Shown here: positions 38,146 to 45,696 of the stretch, in pieces
How the letters are laid out: each line of letters starts with the position of its first letter
How positions within the stretch are numbered: position 1 is the first letter of the stretch
DNA from: Stenotrophomonas sp. ESTM1D_MKCIP4_1
Lineage (GTDB): Bacteria > Pseudomonadota > Gammaproteobacteria > Xanthomonadales > Xanthomonadaceae
NCBI RefSeq assembly: GCF_003086895.1
Contig: NZ_CP026004.1
Location: 4,236,684-4,300,683 of the forward strand
DNA: 64,000 nucleotides
Direction of reading: 5' to 3'
Made by a program: the position numbers and the translations under genes
Notes under the pieces: model-generated
The model's database searches: none
Told to the model about the DNA's origin: nothing
The model's input: the letters and a program-made list of their open reading frames with translations, nothing else

Positions 38146-39312
38146 ATGCAACCACGCCTTTTCCTCGCCGCCGCCGCACTGCTGTCCGCAGGCAGTTTCC
38201 TGCCCGGCCACGCACAGGCGCACGGTACGCTGTCAAAACCGATGAGCCGCATCTGTGCGTGCCGGCAGGACAATCCCGAGAACCCAGCCAACCCGGCCTG
38301 CGCGGCTGCCAGGGTGATCGGCGGTGCGCAGCCCTTCTACGACTGGGCCGCCATCAACCAGGCCAATGCCAACGGCAACCACCGGGCCGTGGTGCCCGAC
38401 GGCCAGCTGTGCAGCGGCGGCAACCGCAAGTACCGCGGCCTGGACCTGGACCGCAGCGACTGGTCGACCACACCGATCCGCGCCGATGCCAACGGCCGCT
38501 ACACCTTCGAGTTCCTGGGCTCGGCCCCGCATGCCACCCGCGAATGGACGTTCTACGTCACCCGCGAGGGCTGGAAGGCCAGCGACGGCCTGCGCTGGTC
38601 GGACCTGGAGGCCTTCTGCACCCTGGGCGACGTACCGCTGTCCGAGGGCGGCGTGTACAAGCTGGACTGCCCGCTGCCCAGGCGCACCGGCCAGCACGTG
38701 ATCTACAACACCTGGCAACGATCGGACTCGCAGGAAGCGTTCTACACCTGCGCCGGCGTCCGTTTTGAAGGGGGTGACGTGACCCCGCCGCCGCCGTGGC
38801 AGGATGCCGGTGCGCTGACCGCCCGCAGCGCGCTGGAGGTGGGCACCACGGTGTCGCTGCGGGTGTTCAACGTGGCAGGCAATGATGTGGAGCGGGTGGA
38901 TGTGGTGCTGGCCAGCGGCCAGACCGCGCCGACGCAGTGGCCGCTGGTGCTTGCCCGCAAGGTCAATGCCAGCGCTGCGCAGGCGCGTGTCGGCATCCTG
39001 CGCGATGGCGTGATCACGCCCGTGGCCTCGGCCACCGAGAACCGCGTGTACCTGCGTCCGGGGCACCGCTTCCAGCTGGATACCAAGGTGCCCGGTCCGG
39101 TGGATCCGGTGGACCCGCCCGGTGGCGACTATGACCACGTGTACCCGGACGGCATCGGCAGCTATGTGCCGGGACAGACCGTGGTGAAGGGCAACGACGG
39201 CAAGCTGTATGCCTGCCTGCCGTTCCCGAATGGCGCGTGGTGCAACATCAAGGCTGCGGCGTACAACCCGGGCGTGGGTTCGGACTGGCGGGACGCCTGG
39301 ATTTCGTATTGA
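38146..39312 (+). CDS. AA10 lytic polysaccharide monooxygenase with chitin-binding domain
   Basis: This is a 388-residue secreted copper oxidase that cleaves chitin. Signal cleavage after AQA would expose His26 as N-terminal residue, one arm of the copper brace. His129 in SAPHATREW is the second, and Phe199 in EAFYTCAG the axial aromatic. The AA10 domain covers about residues 26-208. A GbpA-like middle domain (about 220-325) and a C-terminal CBM5/12-type chitin-binding module (about 335-388, Trp/Tyr rich, ending SDWRDAWISY) follow. AAGGTGA precedes the ATG. It is divergent from the pilus operon. Confidence 0.93.
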   Translation: MQPRLFLAAAALLSAGSFLPGHAQAHGTLSKPMSRICACRQDNPENPANPACAAARVIGGAQPFYDWAAINQANANGNHRAVVPDGQLCSGGNRKYRGLDLDRSDWSTTPIRADANGRYTFEFLGSAPHATREWTFYVTREGWKASDGLRWSDLEAFCTLGDVPLSEGGVYKLDCPLPRRTGQHVIYNTWQRSDSQEAFYTCAGVRFEGGDVTPPPPWQDAGALTARSALEVGTTVSLRVFNVAGNDVERVDVVLASGQTAPTQWPLVLARKVNASAAQARVGILRDGVITPVASATENRVYLRPGHRFQLDTKVPGPVDPVDPPGGDYDHVYPDGIGSYVPGQTVVKGNDGKLYACLPFPNGAWCNIKAAAYNPGVGSDWRDAWISY

Positions 39313-39326
39313 GAGAAGGCACCGGG

Positions 39327-39343
39327 GGCGGCGTGATGCCGCC
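39327..39343. terminator. Hairpin between the oxidase and toxin genes
   Basis: The arms ggcggc and gccgcc enclose a gtgat loop, followed by ttcggttggtt. It lies 14 bases after the oxidase stop and before the convergent toxin stop. The modest T content makes it a probable terminator for the oxidase gene. Confidence 0.6.
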
Positions 39344-39356
39344 TTCGGTTGGTTGC

Positions 39357-39662
39357 CTACGTCAGGCGATCTTCCACCGAGTCAAGCAGGCGCCGGCCGT
39401 GCAGCACCGCGAGTACAGTGACCCGTGCCGATGAAACCTCGTAGATGACCCTGTAGCTGTACAGGAAACCCTCACGCACGGCTGACTGTCCCAGTTCAGG
39501 GACCGCCCTTCCCGCCAGCGGCTGCGCTTCGATGGCGTCCCCCAGCGCAAGCAGGGCCTCGACGACCCGCTGCGCGTGATGCCGCGAATCGCGCGCAATG
39601 AATTGCGCAATCGCATCGATGTCTTCAAGCGATTCGCTGGACCAGATCAGCGGTCCAGCCAT
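39357..39662 (-). CDS. RelE/ParE family toxin
   Basis: This 101-residue type II toxin candidate has the ParE/RelE fold pattern: an N-terminal strand (LIWSSESLEDIDAIAQFIA), two helices, then strands REGFLYSYRVIYEVSSARVTVLAVLHGRRLL. Conserved Arg residues in GRAVPEL, VREGFLYSYR and HGRR are present. ParE types poison gyrase and RelE types cleave mRNA; the sequence is closer to ParE, but the target is not proven. It overlaps the antitoxin gene by 16 bases and is second in the operon, the usual order. Confidence 0.82.
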   Translation of the reverse strand: MAGPLIWSSESLEDIDAIAQFIARDSRHHAQRVVEALLALGDAIEAQPLAGRAVPELGQSAVREGFLYSYRVIYEVSSARVTVLAVLHGRRLLDSVEDRLT

Positions 39663-39844
39663 TTGCCCAGCCTCTCACGCGCCTGCTCGGTGGTGAAGGA
39701 GCGACCGGCATCAATATCCGCGCGCCCACGCTGGATCTTCTCGAGCACATAGACGTGGTACTGGATGTCTTCCAGCGTTGCGTCGTCCGGCAGCTGGGTC
39801 AGCAGCTGGGCGACTTCCTGCTTGGCGGTGACGGGAGGACTCAT
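39647..39844 (-). CDS. Antitoxin of the RelE/ParE pair
   Basis: This 65-residue protein is encoded directly upstream of the toxin and overlaps it. It has an N-terminal helical part (KQEVAQLLTQLPDDATLEDIQYHVYVLEKIQRG) and a C-terminal segment rich in Asp, Glu and Arg (DIDAGRSFTTEQARERLGKWL) that would wrap the toxin. No DNA-binding domain is obvious, although the short N-terminus could contribute one. Together with the toxin it may be a stabilisation or stress module. Confidence 0.8.
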   Translation of the reverse strand: MSPPVTAKQEVAQLLTQLPDDATLEDIQYHVYVLEKIQRGRADIDAGRSFTTEQARERLGKWLDR

Positions 39845-39906
39845 GGCGGACTCCTGGCAGATATCAGCAGTCTAGCCCGGGGCCGGTCGGCATGCTGTTG
39901 CGGGAG

Positions 39907-39929
39907 TTGCCGGCCAGCGGCCGGCAACT
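39907..39929. repeat. Single hairpin of the gccggccagcggccggc family
   Basis: The palindrome ttgccggccagcggccggcaa lies between the antitoxin promoter side and the ferredoxin reductase stop. The GTAG tetranucleotide is missing here. The rest of the gap is featureless. Confidence 0.65.
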
Positions 39930-39948
39930 CCCGCGCCCGTGGCGGGCC

Positions 39949-40698
39949 CTATTTGCTGCTGACGTACTTTTCGCGGCGGATCTGCGGATTGCCCAGCCCT
40001 GCTTCCTTCAGCGCCTCGGCGCAGGCATCGACCATGTCCGGGTTGCCGCACAGGTATGCGATGTCGGTGGCCGGGTCGGGGTTGAAGCCGGCCAGCGCCT
40101 GCTGGACGTAACCGTGGTGCACGTCCGGGTGCGGTTCGGCCGGCAGTTCGCGCGACAGGCACGGCACATAACGGAAGTTGGGGTGTTTTTCGGCGAAGCT
40201 GTAGAAATCTTCGCTGTACAGCAGCTCGCCCGGGCTGCGCGCGCCCTGCAGCAGAACCACCTGCACACCGCGCTCGGCCATGGCCGTTTCCAGCAGCGGC
40301 AGCATCGACCGGTACGGGGTGACGCCGGTGCCGGTGGCAATCAGCAGGTAGCGGGCATTGTGGTCGCCGGGGTTCAGGCAGAAACGGCCGTACGGGCCGG
40401 ACGCGCTGAGCTGGCCGCCGAGGTCCAGGGCCTCGAACAGGGCCGTGGCGGCGCCACCGGGCACGAAACTGACCGCGATATCCACCGCTTCACCGGGGCC
40501 GATGGCGTGGTCGTGAATGGTCGCCAGCGAGTAGCTGCGCTTGGTTTCGGTGCCATCGGCGTAGCTGAAATGGACCTGGATGAACTGGCCGGGCTGGAAA
40601 TCCAGCGGCTGGCCGTCATCACGCACGAACTGGTAGTGGTTGACGGTGGGTGCCAGCATGCGGCGGCCGACCAGCTTGATGGGGAATTGGACAGGCAC
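39949..40698 (-). CDS. fpr: Ferredoxin--NADP(+) reductase
   Basis: This 249-residue flavoenzyme passes electrons between NADPH and ferredoxin or flavodoxin. The FAD site KRSYSLAT is near residue 54, with GPYGRFCL near 101. The NADP site IATGTGVTPYRSML lies near 120, and CGNPDMVD near 217. The C-terminal EKYVSSK is typical of bacterial class I enzymes. Translation is inferred from GTG at 40698, since the next Met is 13 codons in and would cut the first strand. It is divergent from the YadG-type gene, sharing an 84-bp promoter region. Confidence 0.92.
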   Translation of the reverse strand: MPVQFPIKLVGRRMLAPTVNHYQFVRDDGQPLDFQPGQFIQVHFSYADGTETKRSYSLATIHDHAIGPGEAVDIAVSFVPGGAATALFEALDLGGQLSASGPYGRFCLNPGDHNARYLLIATGTGVTPYRSMLPLLETAMAERGVQVVLLQGARSPGELLYSEDFYSFAEKHPNFRYVPCLSRELPAEPHPDVHHGYVQQALAGFNPDPATDIAYLCGNPDMVDACAEALKEAGLGNPQIRREKYVSSK

Positions 40699-40744
40699 GA
40701 CTTTTCGGGACAGTGTGTAGCCGGGGCAAGCCCTCGGGGTCTTC

Positions 40745-40750
40745 TATAAT
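40745..40750 (+). promoter_or_regulatory. -10 box of the YadGH-type operon
   Basis: A perfect TATAAT stands 32 bases before the ABC ATPase start. The -35 region at about 40722 is GC-rich and has no good match to TTGACA, so an activator or an extended promoter may be used. Transcription would begin near 40757. Confidence 0.6.
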
Positions 40751-40782
40751 AGCCCCTCCCCGCCCCTCTCCAGCGCCAGCCC

Positions 40783-41751
40783 ATGGGCGCGAAGGCTTCG
40801 AGCTTGGCTTCCCTGAACGATACGGCGCCCGCCCTGCGCGTGCGCGACCTGCGCAAGACCTACGACAACGGCACCCAGGCCCTGAAAGGGGTTTCCCTGG
40901 AAGTTGCCCCAGGCGATTTCTTCGCCCTGCTCGGCCCCAACGGCGCCGGCAAGTCCACCCTCATCGGCATCATCAGCTCCCTGGTCAACCTCAGTGAAGG
41001 CCAGGTCGAAGTGTTCGGCAGCGACCTGGTGCGCAGCCGCAGCGCCACCATGCGCCTGATCGGCCTGGTGCCGCAGGAAATCAACTTCAACCTGTTCGAG
41101 AAGCCGTTCGACATCCTGGTCAACTACGCCGGCTTCTATGGCGTGGCCCGCGAGGAAGCGGAGAAGCGCGCCGAAGAGGAGCTGAAGCGTGCGCACCTGT
41201 GGGAAAAGGCGCAGGTGATGAGCCGCACCCTGTCCGGTGGCATGAAGCGCCGCCTGATGATCGCCCGCGCGATGATGACCCGGCCGCGCCTGCTGATCCT
41301 GGACGAGCCGACCGCTGGCGTGGACATCGAGATCCGCCGCGACATGTGGCGGGTGCTGAAGGAGATCAATGCCGCCGGTACCACGATCATTCTCACCACC
41401 CACTACCTGGAAGAAGCCGAGTACCTGTGCCGGCACCTGGCCATCATCAACCATGGCCAGATCGTCGAGCAGGGGCCGATGCGCACCCTGCTGGCCAAGC
41501 TGGACGTCGAAGGCTTCCTGCTGGACATCGACGGTGAACTGCCCGCGCAGCTGCCGGTGATCGAGGGCGCCACCCTCACCGCGCCGGACGCGCATACGCT
41601 GGACATCGACATGCCGCGCGCCATGGACCTCAACCGCGTGTTCGCCACGCTGAACGAGGCCGGCATCCGCGTGCGTTCGATGCGTACCAAGAGCAACCGC
41701 CTGGAGGAACTGTTCGTGCGCCTCACCGGCAACCAGGAGAAATCCGCATGA
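40783..41751 (+). CDS. ABC transporter ATP-binding protein (YadG type)
   Basis: This 322-residue ATPase has Walker A GPNGAGKS near residue 51. The signature is LSGGMKRRLMIARAM near 151, Walker B is LLILDEPTAGVD, and the switch His lies in LTTHYLEEAEYL. The C-terminal 90 residues form an accessory domain. It overlaps its permease by four bases. The pair matches E. coli YadG/YadH, an ABC-2 exporter with unknown substrate. The ATG at 40783 leaves a short leader of about 25 bases. Confidence 0.93.
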   Translation: MGAKASSLASLNDTAPALRVRDLRKTYDNGTQALKGVSLEVAPGDFFALLGPNGAGKSTLIGIISSLVNLSEGQVEVFGSDLVRSRSATMRLIGLVPQEINFNLFEKPFDILVNYAGFYGVAREEAEKRAEEELKRAHLWEKAQVMSRTLSGGMKRRLMIARAMMTRPRLLILDEPTAGVDIEIRRDMWRVLKEINAAGTTIILTTHYLEEAEYLCRHLAIINHGQIVEQGPMRTLLAKLDVEGFLLDIDGELPAQLPVIEGATLTAPDAHTLDIDMPRAMDLNRVFATLNEAGIRVRSMRTKSNRLEELFVRLTGNQEKSA

Positions 41752-42557
41752 GCGCTACCCCCAACACCCCCGTGCCATCGATCACCGACGGCCAGCGCAA
41801 CCGCATCGCCCTGATGACCATCGTGCGCCGCGAAGTGGCGCGCATCCTGCGCATCTGGGGCCAGACCCTGGTGCCGCCGGCAATCACCATGACCCTGTAC
41901 TTCCTCATCTTCGGCGGCCTGATCGGCTCGCGCGTGGGTGACATGGGCGGCTACAGCTACATGCAGTTCATCGTGCCGGGCCTGGTGATGATGAGCGTGA
42001 TCCAGAACAGCTACGGCAACATCAGTTCGTCCTTCTTCGGCGCCAAGTTCGGCCGCCACGTGGAGGAGCTGCTGGTCAGCCCGATGCCGAACTGGGTGAT
42101 CCTGTGGGGCTACGTGGCCGGTGCGGTGCTGCGCGGCCTGATGGTCGGCGTGATCGTGCTGATCATCGCCATGTTCTTCACCCCGGTGCGCATCCCGCAT
42201 CCGCTGGTGACGCTGACCACGGTCATCCTGGGTGCGACGATCTTCTCGCTGGCCGGCTTCATCAATGCGGTATACGCGAAGAAGTTCGACGACGTGGCGA
42301 TCGTGCCGACCTTCATCCTGACCCCGCTGACCTACCTGGGTGGCGTGTTCTATTCGGTGAAGCTGCTGCCGACCTGGGCCGAAGCGGCGACCCATGCCAA
42401 CCCGATCTTCTACATGGTCAACGCGTTCCGCTACGGCCTGCTGGGCAGCAGCGACGTGCCGGTGTGGGTGGCCTACGCGCTGATGATCGGCTTCGTGGTG
42501 GTGCTGACAGCACTGGCGCTGTGGCTGCTGCGACGGGGCGTGGGCATGCGCAGCTGA
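41748..42557 (+). CDS. ABC-2 transporter permease (YadH type)
   Basis: This 269-residue permease has six predicted helices (about 40-60, 72-90, 120-145, 150-172, 182-205 and 240-260). The ABC-2 signature FGRHVEELLVSPMPNWVILWGY is near residue 100. It overlaps the ATPase gene by four bases (ATGA). It is followed by the second large palindromic element. The exported substrate is unknown; related pairs handle lipids or drugs. Confidence 0.93.
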   Translation: MSATPNTPVPSITDGQRNRIALMTIVRREVARILRIWGQTLVPPAITMTLYFLIFGGLIGSRVGDMGGYSYMQFIVPGLVMMSVIQNSYGNISSSFFGAKFGRHVEELLVSPMPNWVILWGYVAGAVLRGLMVGVIVLIIAMFFTPVRIPHPLVTLTTVILGATIFSLAGFINAVYAKKFDDVAIVPTFILTPLTYLGGVFYSVKLLPTWAEAATHANPIFYMVNAFRYGLLGSSDVPVWVAYALMIGFVVVLTALALWLLRRGVGMRS

Positions 42558-42562
42558 GGGTT

Positions 42563-42757
42563 GCCTGCAGGGCCTGCGGCCCTGCACCCGCTGCAACGTC
42601 AACGTCAACGTCAAACGCTGGCATTCCGTGGGATGGCGGGGCGGTGTGGATTGCAGGACACGCCGTGAACCCGTCCATGGGGGCTCGCAGGCGCCATCCA
42701 TGGCGCCTGCGGTCCTGCAAATCCACACCACCCCGCCTTCGACAGTTGGCCGGTGGC
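42563..42757 (-). repeat. Large palindromic element, copy B (inverted)
   Basis: This element of about 195 bp is the reverse-orientation counterpart of 6706-6900. Shared blocks are the gcagggc...gccctgc hairpin, the GTCAAC-type short tandem (here gtcaacgtcaacgtcaa), ggcattccgtgggatggcgg, the internal acccgtccatggggg and the far end cgacagttggcc. The arms, starting ggcggggcggtgtggatt, differ in sequence from copy A but pair with their own partner apart from one mismatch and one indel. Compensatory change of arms with constant ends suggests the folded form matters. Confidence 0.7.
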
Positions 42758-42759
42758 CG

Positions 42760-42823
42760 GTAGATCCACGCCATGCGTGGATGGCGTAACCGTAGAGCCG
42801 GGCTAATGCTCGGCTCTTTTTTT
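42760..42823 (+). terminator. GTAG hairpin and GTAG-derived intrinsic terminator
   Basis: gtagatccacgccatgcgtg lies at 42760-42784. A second GTAG at 42792 starts a stem whose arms agagccg and cggctct (42794-42800 and 42811-42817) are followed by a run of seven to eight T. This resembles a SMAG repeat (gtagagccg...) turned into a Rho-independent terminator for the YadGH operon. Confidence 0.75.
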
Positions 42824-42882
42824 GCCTGCAATCTCCGGCACAATCGCCGGAAGACATTCCCCCGGAAAATGGTGAACGTGCA

Positions 42883-43821
42883 ATGCGCATCCTGATTCTC
42901 GGCGCCGGTGGTACTGGCGGATACTTCGGCGGCCGCCTCGCCCAGGCCGGCGTGGACGTGACGTTCCTGGTCCGTCCCACCCGCGCCAGCCAGCTCGACC
43001 GCGATGGTCTGGTCATCCGCAGCCCAGTGGGCGATGCCAGCTTCCCGGTGCAGCACGTCACCGCCGATGCGCTGCCCGCGCTTGCCGCCCGGAAGCCGTT
43101 CGACCTGGTCATCCTCAGCTGCAAGGCCTACGACCTCGACAGCTCGATCGATGCCATTGCGCCCGCCGTCAGTGCCCACACCAGCGTGCTGCCCATCCTC
43201 AACGGCCTGCACCATTACGGCGCACTGGATGCGCGCTTCGGCCGCGAGGCCGTTCTTGGCGGCCTGTGCTTCATCAGCGCCACCAAGGCCGCCGATGGCG
43301 CCGTGCTGCACCTGGGCAAGCCGGCCAAGCTCACCTTCGGCGAGCGCGACGGCGGTGCGATCTCCGAACGCGTGCGCGCCTTCGCTGCCGCCTGCGCACA
43401 GGCCAACCTCGACCACCTGGCCAGCGAGCACATCGGCCAGGAGCAATGGATCAAGTACACCTTCCTGACCGCGCTGGCGGCCGCCACCTGCCTGCTGCGC
43501 GCGGACATCGGCACCATCGTTGCCACCGACGACGGCGAGGCCATCGTGCGCGGCCTGTACGACGAATGCCTGGCCGTGGCCGAGGCGGCTGGCGAACCCG
43601 TGCCGCAGGCCGCGCAGGACACCGCGCGCGGCACCCTCACCCAGGCCGGATCTGCACTGAAGGCGTCGATGCTGCGTGATCTGGAAGCCGGCCAGCAGGT
43701 GGAAGCCGCGCACATCGTCGGCGACATGCTGGCGCGCGCACGCGCGGCTGACCAGGAAGGCCTGCTGCTGCAGGTGGCCTACAGCAGCCTGCAGGCCTAC
43801 CAGGCACTACGCAGCGCGTGA
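42883..43821 (+). CDS. panE: 2-dehydropantoate 2-reductase family protein
   Basis: This 312-residue enzyme of the ketopantoate reductase family uses NADPH to make pantoate in coenzyme A synthesis. The N-terminal GAGGTGGYFGGRLA is the NADP site. The catalytic Lys is in SCKAYDLD near residue 80, and a second conserved segment LNGLHHYGAL lies near 107. A helical C-terminal domain follows. Some paralogues of this family act on other 2-keto acids, so panE is the best but not the only assignment. It is coupled to the epimerase gene, overlapping by one base. Confidence 0.85.
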   Translation: MRILILGAGGTGGYFGGRLAQAGVDVTFLVRPTRASQLDRDGLVIRSPVGDASFPVQHVTADALPALAARKPFDLVILSCKAYDLDSSIDAIAPAVSAHTSVLPILNGLHHYGALDARFGREAVLGGLCFISATKAADGAVLHLGKPAKLTFGERDGGAISERVRAFAAACAQANLDHLASEHIGQEQWIKYTFLTALAAATCLLRADIGTIVATDDGEAIVRGLYDECLAVAEAAGEPVPQAAQDTARGTLTQAGSALKASMLRDLEAGQQVEAAHIVGDMLARARAADQEGLLLQVAYSSLQAYQALRSA

Positions 43822-44732
43822 TGCTGCCTGCGCCGCTGCCGTCGCCGCTGCTGATCCTCGGCATGGGCTGGAGCGGGCGCGTGCTTGCGTCCCGGTTGCA
43901 GGGCTGTGGGGTGCAGGTGGTTGGCACGGTACGCGATCCTGCGGGCCTGCCCGACGATGGACTGCGGCGGCTCCGCCTGCATGCAGATGCCACGCCTTCG
44001 CCTGCAGTACTGGCGGCCATCGCACAGGCGCCGGCCGTACTCTGCAGCGTGCCGCCCGATGCGCAGGGTGACCCCGCCCTGCGCGTGCTGCTTCCCGCCC
44101 TGCAGGCCAGCCCGGCCCTGCGCTGGGTAGGCTATCTGTCCTCGACCTCGGTGTACGGTGACCGCGGCGGTGGCTGGATCGACGAGGACAGCGTGGCCGA
44201 TGCCAGCGAAGCGGCGGGTGTGCAGCGGCGCCTGGCAGAAGCGCAATGGCGTGGGCTGGCCGACGCGCGTGGCATCGCCTCGGCGGTATTCCGGCTGCCG
44301 GCACTGTATGGTCCTGGCCGCAATGCGCTGCTGCAGCTGGCCGAGGGCCGCGCCCGCCATGTGGTGCGGCCCGGGCTGGTGTTCAACCGGCTGCACGTGG
44401 AGGATCTGGCGTCGGTGATCATCGCGGCGATGCAACGGCCCACGCGGGATGGACTCTATCTGCCCGCCGATGACGAACCCGCGCCCCCGCAGGAAGTACT
44501 GGCCTATGGCGCGCGGCTGGGCGGTTTCACACTGCCGCCGGCAGTGGCCTGGGATGACCCGGCAGTAAGCCCGACGCTGCGACGCTTCTACGCCAGCAAC
44601 AAGCGCATCGACAGCCGCCGCACGCGCGAGGCGTTGGGGTGGGTGCCGAAGTTTGCGACGTACCGGGAGGGGCTGCAGGCGCTGGCCGCTGCGCTCGCCG
44701 GGCATGGCCCGGCGCTACCGCACGACGTCTGA
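43821..44732 (+). CDS. NAD-dependent epimerase/dehydratase family protein (YeeZ-like)
   Basis: This 303-residue Rossmann protein has the modified nucleotide site LLILGMGWSGRVLASRL. SSTSVYGDRGG near residue 113 has the Thr/Tyr pattern of extended SDRs, and RLPALYGPGRNALLQL lies near 160. It resembles E. coli YeeZ, whose substrate is not known. The ATG at 43821 overlaps the panE stop as TGATG, with GTG at 43818 as alternative. The C-terminal residues AGHGPALPHDV are encoded by a GTAG-type hairpin, so the tail is repeat-derived. Confidence 0.78.
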   Translation: MLPAPLPSPLLILGMGWSGRVLASRLQGCGVQVVGTVRDPAGLPDDGLRRLRLHADATPSPAVLAAIAQAPAVLCSVPPDAQGDPALRVLLPALQASPALRWVGYLSSTSVYGDRGGGWIDEDSVADASEAAGVQRRLAEAQWRGLADARGIASAVFRLPALYGPGRNALLQLAEGRARHVVRPGLVFNRLHVEDLASVIIAAMQRPTRDGLYLPADDEPAPPQEVLAYGARLGGFTLPPAVAWDDPAVSPTLRRFYASNKRIDSRRTREALGWVPKFATYREGLQALAAALAGHGPALPHDV

Positions 44733-44793
44733 TTCGGTAAAGCCGGCCGCTGGCCGGCAATCAACCGTGCTGCCGGCCAGCGGCCGGCACTAC
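44697..44793. repeat. GTAG hairpins, one inside a coding region
   Basis: The hairpin gccgggc-atg-gcccggc ending ctac (44697-44718) lies within the epimerase gene. After the stop, a paired element of the gccggccgctggccggc family spans 44736-44793 and closes in ctac. It fills the gap to convergent tatD. Confidence 0.8.
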
Positions 44794-44830
44794 CACCCTG
44801 CGCGCAGCGCGACGGATGTAAACAACAGGA

Positions 44831-45634
44831 TCAACCTGCGTCGGGCAGACGGAAGAACGTGCGCGTTGCAGCGGTGGCGTTGGCAGCGGTTACTGACACG
44901 TCTTCGCCACGATCGCGGGCCAGTTCTTCAACGATGTGCGAGAGAAACATCGGCTCGTTGCGACGATCCTTCGGCATCGGCTTCAGCGTGCGCGGCAGCA
45001 GGTACGGTGCATCGGTCTCGATCATCAGGCGGTTGGCCGGGATGTTCTTCACCAGCTCACGCAGGTGCGCGCCACGACGCTCGTCGCACAGCCAACCGGT
45101 AATGCCGATGTACCAGTCCTGGTCCAGGTAATCGAACAACTCGTCACGCTCACCAGTGAAGCAATGCACCACCGCCGGGCCGAGGCGGCCCTCGAAGTTC
45201 TTCATCTGTGCCATGAAATCGGCGTGCGCATCGCGCTGGTGCAGGAACAGCGGCTTGCCATTGTCCGCGGCCAGCTGCAGCTGCCGCTCGAAGGCGCGGT
45301 GCTGGGCCGGGCGCGGCGAAAAATCGCGGAAGTAATCCAGCCCGCACTCGCCCACCGCCACCACTTCCGGGTGCGCATGCAGCGCTCGCATTTCGGCATC
45401 GCATTCGTCGGTGTACTCCACCGCATGGTGCGGGTGCACGCCGGCAGTGGCGTACAGGAAGCCGGGATACTGCTGGGCCAGCTGCAGGGCCAGTGGCGAG
45501 TGCTCGCGGCTGGCACCGGTGATGACCATCTGCACCACCCCGGCCTGCCGTGCGCGGTCCAGAACGGCATCGCGGTCGCGGTCGAAGGAGTCGTGGGTCA
45601 GGTTGGCGCCGATATCGATCAGGTGCATGGTCAT
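44831..45634 (-). CDS. tatD: TatD family metal-dependent hydrolase
   Basis: This 267-residue TIM-barrel nuclease is of the TatD family, implicated in DNA repair and exonuclease activity. The metal ligands are intact: DIGANLTH near residue 5 (the usual HxH is degenerate in this class), GECGLDYF near 95, FLHQRDAH near 130, HCFTGE near 157 and ETDAPYL near 205. Start at 45634 or the Met two codons later (45628) cannot be separated; no ribosome site is clear. It is divergent from hrpB with a short shared promoter region. Confidence 0.9.
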   Translation of the reverse strand: MTMHLIDIGANLTHDSFDRDRDAVLDRARQAGVVQMVITGASREHSPLALQLAQQYPGFLYATAGVHPHHAVEYTDECDAEMRALHAHPEVVAVGECGLDYFRDFSPRPAQHRAFERQLQLAADNGKPLFLHQRDAHADFMAQMKNFEGRLGPAVVHCFTGERDELFDYLDQDWYIGITGWLCDERRGAHLRELVKNIPANRLMIETDAPYLLPRTLKPMPKDRRNEPMFLSHIVEELARDRGEDVSVTAANATAATRTFFRLPDAG

Positions 45635-45696
45635 CGCGGGGGAAAAGTGCCCGCGCATTGTACCCGCGCCGGCCACGGCCCCTTTATCCTTTGCGC

